Of a stretch of 64,000 nt of DNA, positions 58,501 to 64,000 are shown piece after piece (the stretch's first letter is position 1; every line of letters begins with the position of its first letter). The notes below the pieces were generated by a model, which worked only from the letters and a program-made list of their open reading frames with translations, was not told where the DNA came from and ran no database searches. The stretch covers positions 100,694 through 164,693 of the forward strand of contig NZ_JAIETD010000050.1 in the NCBI RefSeq assembly GCF_019745455.1, given 5' to 3'. Source of the stretch: Methylobacterium sp. GTDB taxonomy: Bacteria > Pseudomonadota > Alphaproteobacteria > Rhizobiales > Beijerinckiaceae. A program made the translations under genes and the position numbers.

Positions 58501-58676
58501 GCATCGACGACATCGTCGAGGAGCATGCCGCACGCCTGCGCGGGCTCCTCGCCCGCTTCCTCTCGGGAGATGCAGCCTATTTCTCGCGGCCCTACCCGAA
58601 ATACGCCAAATCCTACGGCGAGTACGACCATCTCGCCCGCGTGCTGGAATGGTCGCTCGCGGCCGAAGAGGAATAG
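55560..58676 (+). CDS. addB: double-strand break repair protein AddB (alphaproteobacterial type)
   Basis: A 1038-residue subunit of the AddAB helicase-nuclease that resects double-strand breaks for RecA. It begins ASHVFTIPPGAPFLPSLADALIEG, typical of alphaproteobacterial AddB, and ends with a RecB-family nuclease domain whose metal/catalytic residues are in CIVDFKTGVPP (Asp911, Lys913). The middle helicase-like region includes VVVAGLDEGVWPSRTV. It starts from GTG, 210 bases after murU, and addA follows by 7 bases with a good ribosome site. AddB is expected to cut the 5' strand. Confidence 0.94.
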   Translation: MPASHVFTIPPGAPFLPSLADALIEGRLVGDLGGDPFALASVTFYLPTRRSARALSACLAERLGGAALLPRMIPLGEADEAELDLATSPLLENAPDLLAPAMPPLERRLILARLVQSWAETVDRSLLPIDDEVPFLVPSSPADAVALADDLERLMDALTVEGLPWEAIAGAVEAEYSRYFGLTLDFVRIAAENWPAILAGRGLSDPVARSRLMVLAESERLTREKPDDPVIVAGSTGSVPATARLIAAVAGLPRGAVVLPGLDHDLDAEGWAAIERGEGAERTIAHGHPQAVLHRLLGHRCLNLDRQTVAALGTSSAEATARAAMLSQALRPAETTDAWAQLDASDRDSLATMGMTGIAVVEAADEREEALIAAIALRETLETPGATAALVTPDRKLAIRVAAELGRWGVTAEDSAGEPLSRSQAGRFARLVAELATDLQPAKIIALLAHPFVRLGSQRADIVRAAAALEIGALRGPAPAPGFSGIAKALEDQHTATGRRPRPKRRLTDLDWNLAAGLVARLIEAFADFPSPDEPERGNLVEMSVRHRAVCDRLLAGPEEEMPQDGSLDVLDTLFDDLGMAEPGLMPGAFTEYPAFFTALAAERIVACGGPAPHPRLRILGLLESRLLSVDRVVVAGLDEGVWPSRTVTDSFLNRPMREEVGLNPPERRIGQSAHDFVQALGCRDALITRAGKRESSPMVPSRFLQRLRAFVGEAHWAAAKAHGERFVSYAAILDTAAVADQPRVSQPKPRPDPALFPRSLSVTEIETLVRDPYVIFARHVLGLEPLEPVAGMPGAAERGTLVHAILGQFAQDFPEAMPKDAAERLYSLALDAFGPIADTYPELYAEWWPRYERMAARFLGWETERRPGLQRIHPEVSGTWTIPLGRDSVTLRARADRIELGRDGGACIVDFKTGVPPSNREVFAGFSPQLTLEAAMLKAGSFTGVSAPATTPDLLYVHASGGRKPFEPLPLKPPRGDARSIDDIVEEHAARLRGLLARFLSGDAAYFSRPYPKYAKSYGEYDHLARVLEWSLAAEEE

Positions 58677-58683
58677 GCGGCCC

Positions 58684-61600
58684 GTGAATCACGTCTTCAT
58701 CGTCGACGACCTGACCCGCGAGGCCCAGCGCCGCGCCGCCGACCCGCGCGCCTCGGCCTGGGTCTCGGCCAATGCCGGAGCGGGCAAGACCAAGGTGCTC
58801 ACCGACCGCGTCGTGCGGCTGCTCCTCGACGGCGCCCCGCCCTCCCGGGTGCTGTGCCTCACCTTCACCAAGGCGGCCGCCGCCAACATGTCGATCCGGG
58901 TGTTCCAGCGGCTCGGCCGCTGGGTGACGCTGGACGAAGCGGCGTTGTCCGAGGAACTCGCCGAGCTGATGGGGCAGCGCCCGCGCCGCGAGACCCTGCG
59001 GCTCGCCCGCCGCCTGTTCGCGCGCGCCGTTGAAACACCGGGCGGGCTCAAGATCGAGACCCTGCACGCCCTATGCGAGCGGCTCCTCCACCTGTTCCCG
59101 TTCGAGGCCAACGTGCCCGCCCGCTTCGTCGTCCTCGACGACGACCAGTCGCGCGAGGCCTTCGCCATCGAGACCGACAACGTGCTCGCCGACGCCATCG
59201 ACGGCGCCTTTCCGCAACTCGCGCAGGCCCTCGCCGTCGTCGGCCCCGAGGCCTCGGGCGACGCCTTGCGCAAGGTGATCCGCCAGGCGATCCGCGCGCG
59301 CCACGTCCTCGGCGACCCGCGCGGGCTGGCGCCACAGTTCGCCGCCCTCTCGGTCAGCCTCGGCCTATCGCGCGGCGATACCGTGGAGGCCATCGAGACG
59401 CGGATGCTCGATGAAGGCCTCGACGACTGGACCGGACTCGCCGAACGGCTCCGCACCGGCAAGAGCACCGACGAGCAGCTCGCCGATACGCTGATCGAGG
59501 CGCACGAGGCGCGCGGCACGCCCGATGCGCTCGCCCTCTACCAATCGGTGTTCTTCACCGAGAAGGGTGCGCCCAAAGCCGATCGCAGCCTCGGCACCAA
59601 GGGCGTGCCCGGCGAGGTCAAGGCGCTGCTGCTGACCGAGCGCGACCGACTGACGGGTCTGCTCGACAGCCTTCGCGCGGCGCGAGCGCTGGAGAGGACC
59701 GAGAGCCTCTTCACCCTGGCCGCCGAGATCCATCGCCGGGTCGAGGCGCAGAAGGCGCGGCTCGGGGCGCTCGATTTCGACGACCTGATCCACAAGACCC
59801 TCGACCTGCTCTCGCGGGTCGGCTCGGCCTGGGTGCTGTACAAGCTCGACCGCGGCGTGGATCACGTCCTGATCGACGAGGCGCAGGACACCAATCCGCA
59901 GCAATGGGAGATCCTGCGCCGCGTGACCGCAGAATTCGCGGCGGGGGAAGGCGCGCGCGGTCCCTTCCGGACCCGGTTCGCCGTCGGCGACCCGAAGCAG
60001 TCGATCTACAGCTTCCAGGGCGCCGAGCCGCGTGCCTTCGAGCTGGTGCGGCGGGAATGGCGGGTCGCCTCGCAGACGGCGAGCCTCGCCTTCGAGGATG
60101 TCGAACTGCAGCTCTCGTTCCGCTCGACCCTCGGCATCCTCGGCGCCGTGGATGCGACCTTCGCGGTGGCAGATCACTATCAAGGCCTCGCCTTCGACGA
60201 CGCTGGCCCCCCCGGCACCGTCCATACCAGCGCCCGCGGTGCGGCACCCGGCACGGTGGAGCTCTGGCCCGTGGCAGAGCCGGCCGACGAAGTCGAGCCC
60301 GATGCCTGGGCCGCGCCCGTCGATGCGCCGGAGACCCATGCCCCTGCCCTCGTCACCGCCCGACGCATCGCCCAGGCGGTGAAAGCCTGGACCACGTCCG
60401 GCGACGAATCCGGCCGGATCTGGCGACCGGGCGAAATCCTGGTCCTGGTCCGCAAGCGCTCGGCCGCCTTCGAGGAGGTGATCCGGTCGATGAAATCACT
60501 GGGCGTGCCTGTGGCGGGCCAGGACCGGCTCGACATCGCCGCCCATATCGCGGTCAACGATCTCGTTGCGGTGGGCCGTGCCGGGCTCCTGCCTGCCGAC
60601 GACCTCACCCTGGCAAGTGCGCTGAAGACCCCACTCGTCGGCTTGGACGATGACGACCTCGTGCGCATCGCCGCCCGGCGCGACGCTTCCGAGACGCTGG
60701 AAGATGCTCTCGCACGCCATGAAGCGGCCGGTGACCCCGCCGCGATCCGGGGCGCAGCCGCCCTCAGGCTGTGGATCGATCTTGCGGCGGCGCATGGCCC
60801 GTTCGGGTTCTACGCTGCGATTCTCGGGCCTCATGGCGGGAGGCGGGCGCTGGTCTCCCGCCTTGGCGGGGAGGCCGGGGACGCCATCGACGTGTTTCTC
60901 TCCGCCGCGTCACAGGTCGAGCAGGGCAGCGACGCACCTTCGCTCGGCGGCTTCCTGGCGCGCTATCTCGCCAGGCCCGGACGCGGGGAGGGCGGCCACA
61001 CGGTCAAGCGCGACCTCGAATCGGGACGCGACGAGGTCCGTGTCATGACTGTCCACGGCGCCAAGGGCCTGGAGGCGCCGCTGGTCGTCGTCATCGACGG
61101 CTGCGAGCCTCTGGGCCGCAATGATCCGCCGCTGCTGCACCTGCCCGAGGCAGGAGCGGCGCTTCCGCCGATCTGGTCGAGCAAGGGGCAAGATTGCGCG
61201 GTGACCAGCACTGCCCGCGCCCATCTGCAGGCGCGCGCCCGCGAAGAGCATAACCGCCTGCTCTACGTCGCGATGACGCGGGCTGCCGACAGGCTCGTGA
61301 TCGCGCCCTATCGCGGCCGCGACGTGCCCTCGCCGGCTTCCTGGTGCGAGATGATCCGGATCGGCCTCGAACTCCGTTTCGGTGCCGGCGAAACGCATGA
61401 GGCGGCCCACGGCCCCGTCACGCTCTGGCGGCAGGGCGAGAGGGCTGAAGGGTCTTTGACCACGGAGCGCGCACGCCCCGACCGGGTTGAACTGCCGTCG
61501 TGGCTCGAGGCGACGGCCGCACCCGAGGCGGAAGTCGTTCCGCCCGTCAGTCCTTCCGGCGCGCTCAGTGCGGCCGACGGACAACGCGCGCCGGCCCGAC

Positions 61601-62139
61601 GCCAGCCGGATTCCGGCGCGCGCCGACGCGGGCTTCTCATTCACGCCCTGCTGGAGCACCTGCCGCGCGTCGAGCCTGACCGTCGTCCGCAGGCGGCCTC
61701 GACCTTCGTGCAGGCGCGGGCACCGGCCCTCGACCCGCAGGCACGCGAGGCGATCGTCGCGGCCGTTTTGGCCCTCATCGACGAGCCCGATCTTGCGCCG
61801 CTCTTTGCCCGCGAGGCCCGTGCCGAGGTGACCTTGACCGGAAAGGTGACCGTCGGGGGACGGCCCCGCACCGTCTTCGGCCGCGTCGACCGTCTCTCGG
61901 TGACGGACGATGCCGTGCGATTCGCCGATTTCAAGACGGGCCGCCCGCCCATCGACGGCTCGGGGCCGCCGGATGCGGAATCGGCGCAGGTCGCCCTCTA
62001 CGCGGCACTGCTGCGCCAGATCTATCCGGGGCGTCGCATCCTGCCGATGCTGGTCTGGACCTCCGGGCCGACCATCCGCCGCCTCGACGAGGCGGCGGTG
62101 GAGAGCATCCTCGATGCCTTAGCGAATCGGAATACCTGA
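58684..62139 (+). CDS. addA: double-strand break repair helicase AddA
   Basis: A 1151-residue UvrD-type helicase and nuclease. Motif I is SANAGAGKTKVL (Lys35), motif II is IDEAQDTNPQQWEIL (Asp398/Glu399), motif III-like GDPKQSIYSFQGA, motif V VMTVHGAKGLEAP and motif VI LLYVAMTRAADRLVI. The C-terminal nuclease domain carries FADFKTGRPP (Asp1082, Lys1084) and GLLIHALLEHLP. GTG at 58684 is preceded by GAGGAATAGG. The frame is open upstream into addB without meaning. Its stop faces the stop of the sugar dehydrogenase gene across 3 bases. Confidence 0.95.
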   Translation: MNHVFIVDDLTREAQRRAADPRASAWVSANAGAGKTKVLTDRVVRLLLDGAPPSRVLCLTFTKAAAANMSIRVFQRLGRWVTLDEAALSEELAELMGQRPRRETLRLARRLFARAVETPGGLKIETLHALCERLLHLFPFEANVPARFVVLDDDQSREAFAIETDNVLADAIDGAFPQLAQALAVVGPEASGDALRKVIRQAIRARHVLGDPRGLAPQFAALSVSLGLSRGDTVEAIETRMLDEGLDDWTGLAERLRTGKSTDEQLADTLIEAHEARGTPDALALYQSVFFTEKGAPKADRSLGTKGVPGEVKALLLTERDRLTGLLDSLRAARALERTESLFTLAAEIHRRVEAQKARLGALDFDDLIHKTLDLLSRVGSAWVLYKLDRGVDHVLIDEAQDTNPQQWEILRRVTAEFAAGEGARGPFRTRFAVGDPKQSIYSFQGAEPRAFELVRREWRVASQTASLAFEDVELQLSFRSTLGILGAVDATFAVADHYQGLAFDDAGPPGTVHTSARGAAPGTVELWPVAEPADEVEPDAWAAPVDAPETHAPALVTARRIAQAVKAWTTSGDESGRIWRPGEILVLVRKRSAAFEEVIRSMKSLGVPVAGQDRLDIAAHIAVNDLVAVGRAGLLPADDLTLASALKTPLVGLDDDDLVRIAARRDASETLEDALARHEAAGDPAAIRGAAALRLWIDLAAAHGPFGFYAAILGPHGGRRALVSRLGGEAGDAIDVFLSAASQVEQGSDAPSLGGFLARYLARPGRGEGGHTVKRDLESGRDEVRVMTVHGAKGLEAPLVVVIDGCEPLGRNDPPLLHLPEAGAALPPIWSSKGQDCAVTSTARAHLQARAREEHNRLLYVAMTRAADRLVIAPYRGRDVPSPASWCEMIRIGLELRFGAGETHEAAHGPVTLWRQGERAEGSLTTERARPDRVELPSWLEATAAPEAEVVPPVSPSGALSAADGQRAPARRQPDSGARRRGLLIHALLEHLPRVEPDRRPQAASTFVQARAPALDPQAREAIVAAVLALIDEPDLAPLFAREARAEVTLTGKVTVGGRPRTVFGRVDRLSVTDDAVRFADFKTGRPPIDGSGPPDAESAQVALYAALLRQIYPGRRILPMLVWTSGPTIRRLDEAAVESILDALANRNT

Positions 62140-62149
62140 ACGTCAGGTA
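62133..62149. repeat. 7-bp palindrome joining the opposed stop codons of addA and the sugar dehydrogenase gene
   Basis: TACCTGA (62133-62139) and TCAGGTA (62143-62149) are exact reverse complements around ACG. The two TGA stops are the inner ends of the arms, so both genes share the hairpin. It is too short and lacks a T-tract for a convincing terminator. Confidence 0.5.
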
Positions 62150-63357
62150 CCGGAGCCGGGCGTCAGCTTCAGGATCTTGCCGTCGGGCCCATCCGTGAGG
62201 GCATAGACCGCGCCCTCCGGTCCGACCTTGACGTCGCGAATGCGCTCGTTGAGCGGAACCCGCTCCTCGGACACGACGGTATCGCCGTCGAGCTTCACCA
62301 CGACGATCCCGCCGCTGACCAGTCCGCCGATGAGGAAGCTGTTCGACCAGGACGGGAACACGGTGCCCTGGTAGAGGGTCAGGCTGGATGGGGCGATGAC
62401 CGGGTCCCAGTAATAGACCGGCTGAACCGTACCCGGTGCCTGGGTCTTGCCGCCGGCGATCTTACCCCCGTCATACTCGATGCCGTAGGTCGCCTCGGGC
62501 CAGCCGTAATTCAGGCCGGCGCGAGGCCGGTTGAGCTCGTCGCCGCCGCGCGGACCATGTTCGATCGTCCAGACGCGCCCGTCGGGATCAAGCGCGATCC
62601 CCTGTACGTTGCGGTGGCCGTAGGACCAGATCTCTGGCTTGGACTTGTCGCTGCCGGCGAAGGGGTTGTCCTTCGGCACGCCGCCATCGGGTTCGATCCG
62701 GAAGACCTTTCCGAGCCCGCTGGCGAGATCCTGGGCCTGTACGCGAGGCGTCTTGTCCGAGCGTTCGCCCACCGTGACGAACAGCTTGCCATCGGCGGCG
62801 AAGATCAGTCGTGAGCCGTAATGCTTGTCGCCGTCATAGGCGGGCGTCTGCCGAAAGACGATCTTCACGTCGTCGAGCTTGCCTGCGCCGTTCTCCTCGA
62901 CGAGCTTCGCCCGCGCCACCGTGGTGCCATTGCCCTTCTCGCGGGGTTCCGAATAGCTCAGGTAGATCAGCCGGTCCGACGCGAAGCTCGGGCTCAGGGC
63001 CACGTCGAGGAGACCGCCCTGACCCTTGGGATCGACCTTCGGCACGCCCGTGATCGGCTTGCCGAGCGTTCCGTCCTTGGACGCGATTCGTAACGTCCCT
63101 GCCTTCTCGGTCACGATCATCCGGCCGTCGGGGAGGAACTCGAAGGCCCAGCCGCTGGCGAGTCCTTGCACGGCGGTGGCGGTCGAGACCTTTGTTGCCG
63201 TCGTCGGCTTCGGCGCGCGGGTCTGTCCCGGCAGCACCGGGTTGTAGCTCGTGTTCGGGCTCTCGGTCTCCGCGCTGGCTGGCGCCTGGGCATGGGAACC
63301 GCTGACGGATGCCACGACGGCCGCGGTGGCGAGCAGGATGGGGGCGAGATGCTTCAC
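62143..63357 (-). CDS. PQQ-dependent soluble sugar/aldose dehydrogenase family protein
   Basis: A 404-residue exported protein with a signal peptide (cleavage near SGSHAQ, about residue 24) and a six-bladed beta-propeller of the glucose/sorbosone dehydrogenase family. Conserved features include GWAFEFLPDGRMIVTEKAG, GQGGLLDVALSP, DKHYGSRLIF (catalytic His region), GHRNVQGIALDPDGRVWTIEHGPRGGDELN, read as adjoining motifs, and GLNYGWPEATYG. Many members bind PQQ, a cofactor that methylotrophs make, and oxidise sugars in the periplasm; some lack activity. It lies between addA and trxA on the opposite strand. Confidence 0.87.
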   Translation of the reverse strand: MKHLAPILLATAAVVASVSGSHAQAPASAETESPNTSYNPVLPGQTRAPKPTTATKVSTATAVQGLASGWAFEFLPDGRMIVTEKAGTLRIASKDGTLGKPITGVPKVDPKGQGGLLDVALSPSFASDRLIYLSYSEPREKGNGTTVARAKLVEENGAGKLDDVKIVFRQTPAYDGDKHYGSRLIFAADGKLFVTVGERSDKTPRVQAQDLASGLGKVFRIEPDGGVPKDNPFAGSDKSKPEIWSYGHRNVQGIALDPDGRVWTIEHGPRGGDELNRPRAGLNYGWPEATYGIEYDGGKIAGGKTQAPGTVQPVYYWDPVIAPSSLTLYQGTVFPSWSNSFLIGGLVSGGIVVVKLDGDTVVSEERVPLNERIRDVKVGPEGAVYALTDGPDGKILKLTPGSGT

Positions 63358-63624
63358 GTCGGGGGTATCCTCCTGTGGCCGAGATGGCCGATGGCGCCCC
63401 GTCCTCGCTTTCGGGCAGGCTCACGGGCGGCGTTGCGCAGGAACATGGGGCGGAGAGGGCCGCTCTGCGACCCCTGACCGGCCGGATGCCGTGCGTCCCG
63501 TCACCGCGACTCAGAGGATGCATGGACCATTGCCTTGACCGCGTAGCGTCCCGTCGCCAAGTTCGCCTCAGTCGCGGTGGCCAAAAAGATGAGGGCCTCT
63601 CGCGAAACGTGAAAGGAAGACGTG

Positions 63625-63945
63625 ATGGCGACGGTGAAGGTGACCGACGCGAGCTTCGAGCAGGATGTGTTGAAGTCCGCCGAGCCCGTAGTCGTGGATT
63701 TTTGGGCCGAATGGTGCGGCCCATGCCGTCAGATCGGTCCGGCCCTCGAGGAGATCTCCGCCGACCTGCAGGGACGTGTGAAGATCGCGAAGGTCAATGT
63801 CGACGAGAACCCCGGAATTGCGGCGCAATATGGAATCCGATCGATTCCGACGCTGCTGATCTTCAAGAACGGCGAGCTCGCCAGTCAGAAGGTCGGGGCT
63901 GCGCCGAAGGGCGATCTTTCGCGCTGGATCCAGGCTAGCGCCTGA
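63625..63945 (+). CDS. trxA: thioredoxin
   Basis: A 106-residue cytoplasmic thioredoxin with the active site [11 protein letters not shown] (Cys31 and Cys34), the cis-proline loop [13 protein letters not shown] and the closing [13 protein letters not shown] at 63625 is preceded by AGGAAG; a GTG directly before it could add one residue. About 266 bases in which no gene was found separate it from the divergent sugar dehydrogenase, and an intrinsic terminator follows. Confidence 0.96.
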   Translation: MATVKVTDASFEQDVLKSAEPVVVDFWAEWCGPCRQIGPALEEISADLQGRVKIAKVNVDENPGIAAQYGIRSIPTLLIFKNGELASQKVGAAPKGDLSRWIQASA

Positions 63946-63970
63946 TCGAGACGCCGACCCCGAACTCTGG

Positions 63971-63999
63971 AAGGCCCGGCCGATGGCCGGGTCTTTTTT
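63971..63999 (+). terminator. rho-independent terminator downstream of trxA
   Basis: AAGGCCCGGCC and GGCCGGGTCTT pair as an 11-bp stem (one G-T wobble) around a GAT loop, running into TTTTTT at the window end. Confidence 0.9.
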
Positions 64000-64000
64000 G

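Overview
The window is GC-rich alphaproteobacterial DNA. It most resembles a Methylobacterium/Methylorubrum-type member of the Hyphomicrobiales (Rhizobiales). The pointers are uniformly high GC, the flagellar gene order with DUF6468 and MotE genes, IalB-like secreted proteins, CckA, DivL and TTAA-N7-TTAA (CtrA-type) sites, the recA-alaS neighbourhood, and the order ahcY-divL-tsaE/amgK-murU-addB-addA-trxA. Genus is an inference; no rRNA is present. Annotation and function assignments come from reading motifs, not from database searches.

Layout. 1-2.6 kb: the tail of an unknown gene and an MBOAT acyltransferase plus SGNH partner, probably for surface polysaccharide acylation. 2.9-3.7 kb: a single-cysteine DksA and a small membrane protein. 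3.8-22 kb: a flagellar locus. flgF-flgG-flgA-flgH and fliO-fliP run leftward; fliL-fliM-DUF6468-motE, several small exported proteins, a large TPR protein, and flgB-flgC-fliE-fliQ-fliR-flhB run rightward. Sites matching the CtrA consensus TTAA-N7-TTAA lie in the two divergent promoter regions and, with one mismatch, before the TPR gene. cckA, the kinase feeding CtrA, follows at 22-24.8 kb. 24.8-31.2 kb: recA with a near-consensus SOS box, a MAPEG protein, alaS, DUF2147, an rfbC-like epimerase, an RMF-like small protein and a hypothetical.

31.3-43.5 kb: the most unusual region. A divergent MarR regulator faces a tightly coupled 11.6-kb operon. It encodes a dihydroorotase-like amidohydrolase, an arylformamidase-like hydrolase, a three-gene molybdenum hydroxylase whose iron-sulfur subunit is fused to a CoxG/SRPBCC domain, a five-gene branched-chain-type ABC importer and a Rieske protein. 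It reads as a self-contained uptake and oxidative/hydrolytic catabolic pathway for an unidentified nitrogenous or heterocyclic compound.

43.7-64 kb: tRNA-Gly(CCC), a nitroreductase, an acyl-CoA synthetase, a SUKH-like hypothetical, ahcY behind a strong palindromic operator, a decayed chemoreceptor gene with an AT-rich flank, divL (Tyr replacing the phospho-acceptor His), a TsaE-AmgK fusion plus murU (cell-wall sugar recycling), addB-addA (double-strand-break repair), a convergent PQQ-type sugar dehydrogenase and trxA, ending in a rho-independent terminator. No CRISPR array, insertion sequence, integrase or rRNA was seen.
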